Shown here in pieces: positions 24,503 to 32,677 of a stretch of DNA of 55,541 nt. Both the position numbers and the translations under genes were made by a program. The stretch's first letter is position 1, and every line of letters begins with the position of its first letter. The notes beneath the pieces were generated by a model, which was not told the DNA's origin, did no database searches, and saw only the letters and a program-made list of their open reading frames with translations. The DNA comes from Natronospirillum sp. (lineage in GTDB: Bacteria > Pseudomonadota > Gammaproteobacteria > Pseudomonadales > Natronospirillaceae): the NCBI RefSeq assembly GCF_022565775.1, contig NZ_JAIUMC010000012.1, forward strand, positions 1 to 55,541, given 5' to 3'.

Positions 24503-27140
24503 CCAGTGTTTTCTCCATCAAGACCGAGTCATTGTCGCGACCTTGCACCGCATAGCCCATCCGCTTACCCAATGACTGCATGGGCGTGTTTTCCGGCATG
24601 ACATCCATCATCATGCGCTTCATGCCGGATTGCAGCGCAAAGGTTTCCAACTGGGCCAGCAACGCCTGCGCCAACCCTTGACCCTGCGCTTCGGCATCAA
24701 GCAGTATGGCAAATTCCATGGTAAGGGCATCGACATGGCTCCAGCCCCGAACTTCACCCTTAAGGGTGCCATCAGGGGCCTCCAGCACGAAGGCCATTTC
24801 GCGACGATAGTCGATCTGGCACATAGCCGCGAGTTCACGATGTGCAAAATGCAGACGACTGCCAAAAAAACGCAGACGCAGGGCTTCTGGCGGCTGCTTC
24901 TCATACAGCTGCTTCATGGCCGGTTCATCCTCGGCCCGCACCGGCCGAATCAGCCACTCGATACCGCGTCGCTGCACCCGAACCTCCCAGTGCTGGGGGT
25001 AAGTCGGTATGGACGGTGTCCGTTCTTCGCCAATGGCCGCAGCAGCACCCAGAACCACGAGATCACGGTCATTTTCCAGAACCAGATTCATCTCCAGACC
25101 AACCAACCATGGACAATGCTCAGCCAGTTCGGACAGCTGCATGATGGCATCGATCAGCGCTTCTTCTGCCACCAGTGGCTGGCGCACTCTTTCACGCAGC
25201 AGCACATAGACATGAGTGTCGCGCAGCAGCAGACGGGCCAGAGTGCGATTCAATGGGGGCAGTGCAACCCGCCGGTCGGCGCGCACATTGGCCAGGCTCC
25301 CGCCCAGCCCGAAAAGAATGACTGGCCCATAAACCCGGTCCCGGGTAATGCCCAGGCTGAACTGCAATGCATCCAGTCGCCGACGCATCGGCTGCACCAC
25401 ATAGCCCATCACCTTGCTGGCGGGAAAGTGCTGCTGCAAGCCCAGATACAGCTTGTCGACTTCTTCTTCCAGTTGCTCCGCATGACCAACATCTATGGCC
25501 ACACCACGCCAACGCTGCCGGGCCTCGCTCGGATAAGCAAACGGATACAGATAAGCCTCGTGCAACAACCGAAGGACTACCGGATACCTGAGGCCGGGAG
25601 CCGCCTGCAGCAGTGCTTTACGGTCTCTGAAGTGCTGTCCCGGATTGAGCTGAAAGCCGAACAACCTGATCAGTTCCCGGGTCTGCTGCCAGCTTAGCCA
25701 GCGGCTTTCTCCAGCCGCCACTTTTGTCGCCAGTTGACGAAAGGGTGTCAGCAATTCTGCGGCAGGCGTGATGCGGGTATTCTGTTCCGGTGTCTCGCTG
25801 AGGTAGGCCTGCACCTGCTCATGCCGGACAATGGCAGAGAACGCCTGCACCGCCTCTTCGGTAGATTCAAAATGCAGAATGCCAGCCTCGTCCAGGCGGG
25901 CTCTGGCCGACTGTACACTGGCTTCTCCCAGCCAGGCCACCATTAGGGTGCGCCGGGTTCGTCGGCGATGCACCAGCAGTACCTCAGTCAGGCCGGGAAT
26001 ATCGAGCCGCGCGTTGGGCACCAGTATTACCAGTACGGCACCGATGCCACTCATGCTGTCCAACCCCGCCAGCACTTGGGTCAGCATGTCCGGATCAGTC
26101 GCAGCAGGAAGAATCAGCCCATGTTCGGAATGACGGTCACCGTGCAGGCGCAGTGGTCGCAATGCCTCGGGAAGGGCTTCCAGCCTACTAGGACTTGCTG
26201 CCAGCACCTTCAACTCCTGATGCGCCAGCATGGCCGGCCCGAGACCGTTGCTGACCAGGGCCAGCGTATGCGCATAAAGTGGCCGCGTACGTATCAGCGT
26301 CTGCAGCGTACCCAGAAGCCGATGGAAATTGGTCACCTGAAGGACGCCGGCCCGGTCAAAAAAGGCCTGCGTCAGCTTGTCTCTGCTGGCCAGACCAGGC
26401 GGGATCGTGGAATCCGGATCCGTATGCAACACCAGCACTTTTTTACTGCGCGACGCGGCCCGCAGCACGGTCATGAAGCGCTCTGCATTGCGGATATTCT
26501 CCACATGCAACAGGATGGCACGAACCCGCCGGTCGCCGGCCAGATAATCCACCACATCACTGAGACTGACGTCAGCGCGCGCGCCCACCGTGACGAAGTG
26601 GGAAAAACCATAGCCTCGGCCAGCCGCCCAATCGAGCAGTGCAGATCCCAAAGCCGACGACATGCCGATGTAAGCGATGTCGCCGGGGGGCGCCTGCAGG
26701 TGCGACCAGGAGACGTTCAGATTCTGCGATGGCACGATCAGACCCAAACTGTTGGGGCCCATCAGCCGGATGCCCCAGTGCCGTGCGAGCACCTTGAGGC
26801 GACGCATGCGGGTCGGGCTCAACTGGTCGCGGGCCATGCCGCCGGTCAATATCAGTGCTGCCCGCACACCGGCCTGCGCCACCGACTTGATAGCCCGCTG
26901 CAGGCCCGGCGCCGGCAGGCAGAGTACCGCCAGGTCGATGTTGTCACTGGCATGCAGGGTTGACTTGCAGGGCACGCCGAAAACCGACCGATAGCCCCTG
27001 CGATTGATCGCCAGAACCGGATGCGGGTAGCCGGCTTGCTGGAGATTGCGCAGCACCAGACCACCCATACTGCCCGGTCGTTCCGACGCGCCCAGTATGG
27101 CAATCGATTTCGGTTGAAAGAATGCATCCAGCTCTGCCAT
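24492..27140 (-). CDS. patZ: PatZ/Pat-type protein lysine acetyltransferase (acyl-CoA synthetase-like + GNAT)
   Basis: The 882-residue protein has the Pat arrangement. It starts with a CoA-binding domain (FFQPKSIAILGASERPGSMGG) and a ligase-like domain (MGPNSLGLIVPSQNLNVSW). An ATP-grasp-like part follows (LSWQQTRELIRLFGFQLNPG onward). The C-terminal GNAT domain (about 715-880) has the acetyl-CoA loop EAQGQGLAQALLAQLE. Such enzymes acetylate lysines, classically shutting off acetyl-CoA synthetase. The synthetase part is normally regulatory, not catalytic. I start at ATG 27140, with AAGG upstream, not at 27158. It is divergent from a deacetylase-like gene 44 bp away and overlaps nudC downstream. 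Confidence 0.87.
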   Translation of the reverse strand: MAELDAFFQPKSIAILGASERPGSMGGLVLRNLQQAGYPHPVLAINRRGYRSVFGVPCKSTLHASDNIDLAVLCLPAPGLQRAIKSVAQAGVRAALILTGGMARDQLSPTRMRRLKVLARHWGIRLMGPNSLGLIVPSQNLNVSWSHLQAPPGDIAYIGMSSALGSALLDWAAGRGYGFSHFVTVGARADVSLSDVVDYLAGDRRVRAILLHVENIRNAERFMTVLRAASRSKKVLVLHTDPDSTIPPGLASRDKLTQAFFDRAGVLQVTNFHRLLGTLQTLIRTRPLYAHTLALVSNGLGPAMLAHQELKVLAASPSRLEALPEALRPLRLHGDRHSEHGLILPAATDPDMLTQVLAGLDSMSGIGAVLVILVPNARLDIPGLTEVLLVHRRRTRRTLMVAWLGEASVQSARARLDEAGILHFESTEEAVQAFSAIVRHEQVQAYLSETPEQNTRITPAAELLTPFRQLATKVAAGESRWLSWQQTRELIRLFGFQLNPGQHFRDRKALLQAAPGLRYPVVLRLLHEAYLYPFAYPSEARQRWRGVAIDVGHAEQLEEEVDKLYLGLQQHFPASKVMGYVVQPMRRRLDALQFSLGITRDRVYGPVILFGLGGSLANVRADRRVALPPLNRTLARLLLRDTHVYVLLRERVRQPLVAEEALIDAIMQLSELAEHCPWLVGLEMNLVLENDRDLVVLGAAAAIGEERTPSIPTYPQHWEVRVQRRGIEWLIRPVRAEDEPAMKQLYEKQPPEALRLRFFGSRLHFAHRELAAMCQIDYRREMAFVLEAPDGTLKGEVRGWSHVDALTMEFAILLDAEAQGQGLAQALLAQLETFALQSGMKRMMMDVMPENTPMQSLGKRMGYAVQGRDNDSVLMEKTLDAV

Positions 27141-27184
27141 GATGCAGACCTTACTCAATAACGGCCTGGAGTCACAGCACTTTC

Positions 27185-28126
27185 ATGACCACCGGTTTTA
27201 TCCATCATCCGGCCAGTCTGTTGCATGACATGGGCGACGATCACCCGGAAAGCCCGGCGCGCCTCCAGGCCATTCTGGATCGACTCAAGAGCTCCGGTGT
27301 GTGGCAGAAACTGGACGTCTATCTCGCCCCCATGGCTGAAGACCGCCACCTGCTGACGGTGCATCTGCCGCGCTATCTGGAACAGGTCAGGCGCCTGGCC
27401 CCCAAACACGGTCTGGTGCATGCCGGCCCGGATACGCTGATGGGTCCGCATTCCCTTGAGGCGGCTCTGCGCTCTGCCGGCAGCGGCATTCAGGCAGTCG
27501 ATGGCATCATGACCCACCTGTACCAGAATGCGTTCTGTGCCACCCGCCCGCCCGGTCATCATGCCGAGCCGGGCACGACCATGGGATTCTGCTTTTTCCA
27601 CAATGTCGCCGTGGCCGCGCGCTATCTGCAACGCGAATATGGCGTCAGGCGGCTGGCCATCATCGACTTTGATGTGCATCAGGGTAACGGCACCGCCGAA
27701 GTGTTCCGTGGTGATCCGGACGTGCTGTTCATCAGTTCATTTCAGCACCCGTTTTACCCGCACTCCCACTGGCAAGCGGATCGCAGCAACCTGCTCTACT
27801 CGCCGTTGCCCGCATACTCTGGAGGAGAGCTGCTGCGTCAGATCTGGACCGACGACTGGCAACCGGCACTGCGTGAACACAGTCCGGAGTTCATCCTGCT
27901 GTCAGCCGGGTTTGATGCTCACCGGGAGGACCCCCTGGCAGAACTGGAATGGACCACCGATGACTACCGCTGGCTGACTCGGGAGATCATGACTGAAGCT
28001 CAAACCGGTGGCGCGCGTGGGCGGGTCATCAGTTTCCTCGAAGGCGGTTACAATACCCATGCTCTGGCCGACAGCGTGCAGGCTCACATTGAAGAGCTGG
28101 TGGTGGCCGGACACCCTGAATACTGA
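27185..28126 (+). CDS. Histone-deacetylase-family enzyme (AcuC/class II HDAC-like)
   Basis: The 313-residue zinc hydrolase has every catalytic motif. The double histidine is in RPPGHHAEPGTTMGFCFFHN. The zinc ligands are in DFDVHQGNG and SAGFDAHREDPL, and the final EGGYN supplies the tyrosine position. Bacterial members deacetylate lysine side chains or small acetylated amines. The gene is divergent from a PatZ-type acetyltransferase, which favours a role as its opposing protein deacetylase, as for AcuA/AcuC in Bacillus. This link is inference from position. It leads a plus-strand run with a small protein and hrpB. Confidence 0.9.
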   Translation: MTTGFIHHPASLLHDMGDDHPESPARLQAILDRLKSSGVWQKLDVYLAPMAEDRHLLTVHLPRYLEQVRRLAPKHGLVHAGPDTLMGPHSLEAALRSAGSGIQAVDGIMTHLYQNAFCATRPPGHHAEPGTTMGFCFFHNVAVAARYLQREYGVRRLAIIDFDVHQGNGTAEVFRGDPDVLFISSFQHPFYPHSHWQADRSNLLYSPLPAYSGGELLRQIWTDDWQPALREHSPEFILLSAGFDAHREDPLAELEWTTDDYRWLTREIMTEAQTGGARGRVISFLEGGYNTHALADSVQAHIEELVVAGHPEY

Positions 28127-28152
28127 AACGATAGACGGCGGGAGAGCGCATT

Positions 28153-28548
28153 ATGGCCTCTACAGGCACCTGGGAACCGGAAGCGGATCAGCTTCGTCCC
28201 GACCCTTCACGAGTGAAAGCCTGGCTGCAACATTCATGGCAGGAGGCATCCGACCTTGAACGGCTTGATGACCTCGACAGGGCCAGCTTACAGCGCTGGA
28301 TAGACCTGCCGGAAGATCGCTGGGCCACATTGCTGGATGGGCTGCAAATCGATGAACTGGCCCGGCTTGCCTGCCTGTGCACACTGGCCGAGCAGCATTT
28401 GTCCGGCTGTGTGGCAGGCGATCAATCGGTTGTCATTCATGCCTTCCGGCGTTATCGGCAACTACTGGGACGTCCCGACCCTGAGCTCACCCGCTGGATC
28501 AGGGCCAATACTGACAACCGTTTTCTGCCCTATGGCCCAGCGCTTTAG
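28153..28548 (+). CDS. Conserved-looking hypothetical protein, helical
   Basis: I do not recognise this 131-residue protein. It has no signal peptide or membrane segment, is tryptophan-rich (AWLQHSWQEA, LQRWIDLPEDRWATLL) and is probably all-helical. It ends in ELTRWIRANTDNRFLPYGPAL. It has a GGGAG ribosome site, starts 26 bp after the deacetylase-like gene and ends 30 bp before hrpB, so it is probably co-transcribed with both. Three cysteines (ACLCTLAEQHLSGC) are clustered near the middle. Confidence 0.7.
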   Translation: MASTGTWEPEADQLRPDPSRVKAWLQHSWQEASDLERLDDLDRASLQRWIDLPEDRWATLLDGLQIDELARLACLCTLAEQHLSGCVAGDQSVVIHAFRRYRQLLGRPDPELTRWIRANTDNRFLPYGPAL

Positions 28549-28578
28549 CAGGGCACGCTGACAACCGCGGATATCGTC

Positions 28579-31017
28579 ATGCCCGAACGGGTTGATCTGT
28601 CTGATCTGCCGATCAGTCATCATCACACGGAATTTCTGGATGTCTGGAAGGCCGGGTCACCCTTGTTGGTGGAGGCCGAGCCGGGGGCCGGAAAATCAAC
28701 GCTGATTCCACTGTGGCTGCTGGAGGCCGCGTCTCCGGACCAGCACCAGGTTTGGCTTGTTCAGCCCCGCATTCTGCCTGCGCGCGCCCTGTGCCAGCGC
28801 CTGGCGCACCTGCGCGACGGCAAACCGGGCCAGGAAGTCGGCTATCAGGTGCCATTTGACCGCTGCGCCAGCGACAGGACGCGCCTGCTGATCATGACAC
28901 CGGGTATTTTGCTACAGCGTCTGCTGGCCGATCCGGAGCTGCCCGGTGTCGGCACAGTCATACTGGATGAAGTCCATGAGCGCTCCGTACAGCAGGACCT
29001 GGCCTGGGTCTGGCTGCAGGAGTTGGCCCTGCTGCGCGACGATCTGCGACTGATTCTGATGTCTGCCACGCCAGACCCCAAGCTGCAGCAACAACTGGAC
29101 AACCGCCTGGTCGCCGCCGGACGGCAGTACCCGGTGACCACCCGGCATCAGACCGCCGGCCAGAGTGAGGCCTTGCCTAATCAGGTTATCCGCGCACTGC
29201 AGGGCCATGACGAGAAGAGTACAGCATTGGTTTTTCTGCCGGGCTGGCGCGATATCGAAGCGGTTACCCGGGCCCTGCGCACAGCCTGGCCGGCGCGCCG
29301 CATAGTGCGGCTTCACAGCCGTGTCGACACGGACGAGCAACAGGCGGCCATCAACCCGGAGACCGGGCCACGCATCATAGTATCGACCAATATCGCCGAG
29401 AGTGCGTTGACGGTTCCCGATGTAACCCTGGTGATCGACTCGGGGCTGGTGCGGCGTCCCCGGTTTGATCAGGGCAGCGGCGTACAGCGCCTGGACACAC
29501 AACGTATCAGCCAGGCATCAGCCGATCAGCGACGCGGCCGAGCCGGGCGGGTTCAGGCCGGCCAGTGTGTGCGACTCTGGTCGGCGGATCAGGCTCTGGC
29601 ACCGGTCGACCTGCCCGAAATACGGCAATGCGATGCCTTGCCTTTGGCACTGCAAATTGCGCACTGGGGCAGCCCGGAACAGGAACTGGGCTGGCTGGAC
29701 CGGCCCTCGCCACTCGCCCTGCAGCAGGCCCGGCAACAATTGCAAGCCTGGCAGTTGCTGGACCACAACGGTCAAATCAGCCAAGCCGGCCAACAGGTCT
29801 CGCAACTCGGTACACACCCAAGACTGGCCGCCCTGCTGCAGGGCTTCAGGCGGGAGCTCGGCAGCACCTGGCCGACGCAGGCAATGACGCTGGTGTTGTG
29901 GCTGCATTTTGGCGATCAGGGCGCAGATGATCCGCAGGCCTCGGATAGCGCATCGCTGCTCAAGAGTAAAGCGCAGCAACTGCAGCACAACTGGCAATGG
30001 CAGCGCCTGGCGAAGCGCTGGCAGCGTATACTGGAGGTCCGCCTGAGCAACAACAATGCAGTATCCCCGGAAGCGCTGGCCGCCGCTGCGGCAACAGCCT
30101 GGCCGGACCGGGTTGCGCATTGTCAGCCCTCCGGCCGCTATCATCTGGCCAGTGGCGTCAGCGTTGAACTGCCCATGGCCAGCTCTGAATGGGCGCTGAT
30201 CCTGACTCTGGCACGACAGGGCAAGCATCACCGGGGGAGTGGTCTGGATCTGCGCATGCAACCGGAACAGGTGCGCCAACTTGCCCAACAGCGGCAGGTA
30301 CTGGAGTACCACAAGGGGCGCTGGCGGATGACCGAGTCTTTGCAGCTGGGCGAACGCGTCGTGGAGCAGACCAACCGCCCCGTCACAGCGCAGGAACTGG
30401 GTCCCGCATTGCTGGAGCACTACCAGAACCAGCCGCCGGATCAATGGCCCTGGCCTGAGCGCACCCGCAGGCTTCTGTTGCGCACCCGCATTGCTGCCGA
30501 ACACAATCTGCTACCACTGCCCGACCTGCAGGATGACGCCTTGCAAGCCAACATGAAAGACTGGTTCGAACCTTTTCTGACGATTCTGGATGACCCTACC
30601 GTGGCCCCGGATCGCCTGCCTTGGCATGACGCCCTGTGCACCTTGATTGGCGCCACAGCGGTGCGACAACTCAACCAGTGGATACCAGACCGCTACACGC
30701 TGCCCAGTGGGCGAGAGGTAAAAGTGGCTATCTCGGAACATGGCCAGTTGATAGTCAGTGGCAAGTTGCAGGAGTTTTTCGGCACCGAGGACCTGAGCAC
30801 AGCGAAAGACAGATTACCCATTACGGCGCAATTGTTGTCGCCGGCAGGCCGGCCCCTGGCCATCACATCGGATCTGGCCAGTTTCTGGCGAGAGGGTTAT
30901 CACGCCGTGGCCCGGGAAATGAGAGGTCGCTACCCGAGACATCCATGGCCGGACAATCCCGAGACCCACCCGGCTACTCGCGCAACCAACAGGGCCCTGC
31001 GTCAGGCGGACGATTGA
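28579..31017 (+). CDS. hrpB: ATP-dependent helicase HrpB
   Basis: The 812-residue DEAH-box helicase has Walker A EAEPGAGKST, motif II LDEVHERS and motif III MSATPD. Motif V is STNIAESALTVPDVTLVIDSGL and motif VI is QRRGRAGRVQAGQCVRLWS. A C-terminal HrpB-specific region follows (DWFEPFLTILDDPT, LSTAKDRLPITAQLLSPAGRPLAITSDLASFW). HrpB is a cytoplasmic RNA-helicase-like protein; its cellular role is poorly known. Length fits the family (about 810-820). The stop is 3 bp from that of the convergent hypothetical gene. Confidence 0.95.
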   Translation: MPERVDLSDLPISHHHTEFLDVWKAGSPLLVEAEPGAGKSTLIPLWLLEAASPDQHQVWLVQPRILPARALCQRLAHLRDGKPGQEVGYQVPFDRCASDRTRLLIMTPGILLQRLLADPELPGVGTVILDEVHERSVQQDLAWVWLQELALLRDDLRLILMSATPDPKLQQQLDNRLVAAGRQYPVTTRHQTAGQSEALPNQVIRALQGHDEKSTALVFLPGWRDIEAVTRALRTAWPARRIVRLHSRVDTDEQQAAINPETGPRIIVSTNIAESALTVPDVTLVIDSGLVRRPRFDQGSGVQRLDTQRISQASADQRRGRAGRVQAGQCVRLWSADQALAPVDLPEIRQCDALPLALQIAHWGSPEQELGWLDRPSPLALQQARQQLQAWQLLDHNGQISQAGQQVSQLGTHPRLAALLQGFRRELGSTWPTQAMTLVLWLHFGDQGADDPQASDSASLLKSKAQQLQHNWQWQRLAKRWQRILEVRLSNNNAVSPEALAAAAATAWPDRVAHCQPSGRYHLASGVSVELPMASSEWALILTLARQGKHHRGSGLDLRMQPEQVRQLAQQRQVLEYHKGRWRMTESLQLGERVVEQTNRPVTAQELGPALLEHYQNQPPDQWPWPERTRRLLLRTRIAAEHNLLPLPDLQDDALQANMKDWFEPFLTILDDPTVAPDRLPWHDALCTLIGATAVRQLNQWIPDRYTLPSGREVKVAISEHGQLIVSGKLQEFFGTEDLSTAKDRLPITAQLLSPAGRPLAITSDLASFWREGYHAVAREMRGRYPRHPWPDNPETHPATRATNRALRQADD

Positions 31018-31020
31018 GAG

Positions 31021-31401
31021 TCAGTTGCGGGGGTTTTCATCCTGATACAGCGGCCAATGCTCTGCCGAGCGGTTCTCTATCTGGGAAACCGGCCCAAACT
31101 GTTCTTCCAGCGCACGAATAACCACAAACACTTCAGCGGCCATATCGGTGTCATCCATGCTTTCCGCGGTCACCGAAAGGCACAAACGCGTACTGGTTCT
31201 AGGTCGGGCTCCGAACGTACGCTTATGGTCATCAAACTGTTTGACAAACTTTTCCAGTGTATGTGGCGAGCGGAGCGGGTTCATCATCTGTAACGTCCAC
31301 ACCATCTGCCAGGCATTGGCGGAAAGACGGCGCTTGGGCGGCAGCATCGGTAGGTCGTCCATGTCCAGCTGCGACGGTAATGGTGCAGTCGCGAAAGGCA
31401 T
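31021..31401 (-). CDS. Hypothetical cytoplasmic protein
   Basis: I recognise no family for this 126-residue protein. The start at ATG 31401 is set by a strong GAGGAG ribosome site 7 bp upstream; earlier in-frame codons lie in the promoter. The N-terminus is proline-rich (MPFATAPLPSQ, LPMLPPKRRL). The body has an alternating pattern (STRLCLSVTAESMDDTDMAAEVFVVIRALEEQFG) that suggests a small alpha/beta domain, and the tail is acidic. A good sigma70 promoter lies at 31456-31484, so it is expressed on its own. It is convergent with hrpB. Confidence 0.7.
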   Translation of the reverse strand: MPFATAPLPSQLDMDDLPMLPPKRRLSANAWQMVWTLQMMNPLRSPHTLEKFVKQFDDHKRTFGARPRTSTRLCLSVTAESMDDTDMAAEVFVVIRALEEQFGPVSQIENRSAEHWPLYQDENPRN

Positions 31402-31455
31402 TCGACACTCCTCAAGAGTCTGGTTAGCTGGATGAATAAAATTTAACCAGTAATA

Positions 31456-31484
31456 ACCATAGGAAGGCGTCAGCGATATGTCAA
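31456..31484 (-). promoter_or_regulatory. Sigma70 promoter for the 126-residue hypothetical protein
   Basis: On the minus strand, TTGACA (31484-31479) and TATGGT (31461-31456) are separated by exactly 17 bp. Transcription would begin near 31449, giving a leader of about 48 nt before the GAGGAG-preceded ATG. The match is strong for -35 and spacing, fair for -10. Confidence 0.65.
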
Positions 31485-31540
31485 CTTTTGACCCTACCGG
31501 GAGAGATATAACGAGACAGAGTTCACGCAAAAAGCGGAGG

Positions 31541-31894
31541 TCAGTGGCAATAAAGTTCGTAAAGCGTCCCGATAACCCGCACTACCTTGTCCGACTTGAG
31601 TCGGTAATACACCATCTGGGCATCCTTGCGCACGCTGACCAGATCCTGATGGCGCAATTTGGCAAGATGCTGCGACAGTGCCGATTGACTCAGGGGTACA
31701 CCCTGATTGAGCTGGGTGACAGTCTTTTCACCCTCGAGCAGACTGCACAGAATCATCAGGCGACATTCATGCCCCAACGCCTTGAGCAATGCAGCCGCTT
31801 CGCGGGCATTGGTCTCCATGGCAGATAGATCCCGTGGGCTGTCCTGCCATTGCTGGCTGTTCTTATGCAGTAGGTCTGTAGTCATGACGTCCAT
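31541..31894 (-). CDS. ArsR-family repressor of the BigR/SqrR/YgaV (persulfide-sensing) type
   Basis: The 117-residue winged-helix protein (LLKALGHECRLMILCSLLEG, LSQSALSQHLAKLRHQDLVSVRKDAQMVYYRL) lacks the ELCVCDL metal box of ArsR/SmtB sensors. It keeps a cysteine in LMILC (Cys50) and one in the C-terminal YC (Cys116), 66 residues apart. That is the spacing of the disulfide/tetrasulfide-forming pair in BigR and SqrR, and the flanking sequence resembles YgaV. It is likely a sulfide or redox sensor. No sulfur-oxidation gene is adjacent. The first 25 residues are extra compared with relatives, so Met26 (31819) is a possible start. It is divergent from the RDD gene. Confidence 0.82.
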   Translation of the reverse strand: MDVMTTDLLHKNSQQWQDSPRDLSAMETNAREAAALLKALGHECRLMILCSLLEGEKTVTQLNQGVPLSQSALSQHLAKLRHQDLVSVRKDAQMVYYRLKSDKVVRVIGTLYELYCH

Positions 31895-32038
31895 TATATA
31901 TCAAGCAAGCCGACGACGTCTTGTCTCATCTTTTGGGGCCTGCTGCCAGTGCGCCAAAGATACCGTTGCATGGACGCCTGAGGTCCGGCATCATGCGCTC
32001 GGCTCTGAACTCTCACTCAAGGTGGAGTGCTGACAATC

Positions 32039-32515
32039 ATGTCGGACAACCGTGACCAACAGACTTCCTTCCACCTGATACCGCAACCCGGGCGAGGGGC
32101 CTTGCTGTTGCGCCGTCTTGCAGCCTTGAGCTATGACCTGCTGGTCATGACCGGCGGGCTTATGATCGCCACGTTTCCGTACCTCGGCATACTCTACTGG
32201 ACCACAGGGGCCGAATCGCCTGACGCTGGCGACCCGCTGTTTCGCCTCTATGTGTTGCTGCTGGTGCTGGGGTATGTGTGGCTGAGCTGGCGTCGGGGCG
32301 GTCAGACCATTGGCATGAAGGCATGGCGGCTGCGCGCCGAGACGCTCGACGGTCACCTGCTGAGTCATCGCCAGATCATGCTCAGATTCTTTGCCGGTGT
32401 ACCGGCCGTGCTGCTTTTTGGGCTCGGCTACCTGTGGAGTCTCTGGTCACCGCAGGGTCAGACACTGCACGAATATCTTTCCTACAGTCGCACCACCCTG
32501 CTGCCCAAGCGTTAA
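32039..32515 (+). CDS. RDD-family membrane protein
   Basis: The 158-residue protein has the RDD domain. It has the arginine in LLRRLAALSYDLLVM, the Asp in the same first helix, and the later SWRRGGQTIGMKAWRLRAET, followed by a third helix (FFAGVPAVLLFGLGYLWSLW). RDD proteins have three membrane helices; some act as ion exchangers, most are uncharacterised. A GGTGGAG ribosome site precedes ATG 32039. It is divergent from the ArsR-type repressor and could be its target, but no operator is proven. pntAB follows, with its own promoter. Confidence 0.85.
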   Translation: MSDNRDQQTSFHLIPQPGRGALLLRRLAALSYDLLVMTGGLMIATFPYLGILYWTTGAESPDAGDPLFRLYVLLLVLGYVWLSWRRGGQTIGMKAWRLRAETLDGHLLSHRQIMLRFFAGVPAVLLFGLGYLWSLWSPQGQTLHEYLSYSRTTLLPKR

Positions 32516-32559
32516 TCGACTCTCCACCGTATCTCAGCCGGAACCCCATGGTCCGGGCT

Positions 32560-32588
32560 TTGACTTATGCTGCCCTGCGCCCTATAAA
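32560..32588 (+). promoter_or_regulatory. Sigma70 promoter for pntAB
   Basis: TTGACT (32560-32565) and TATAAA (32583-32588) are exactly 17 bp apart. Transcription would start near 32595, with a leader of about 83 nt before pntA. No operator is evident nearby. Confidence 0.72.
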
Positions 32589-32677
32589 GACAGGGGTACT
32601 GTGGGTTCAGAATCCTCAGTGCGCTTCGCCATTCTCAGAACAATAACCAGCCGCTGCAAGCCTGAAGGAAACTGCGT

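Noticed and set aside
31887-31921. Two GACGTC palindromes 29 bp apart between the ArsR and RDD genes
   Set aside because: They may be operators, but 6-bp palindromes are common and do not resemble the known BigR/SqrR sites; no independent support.
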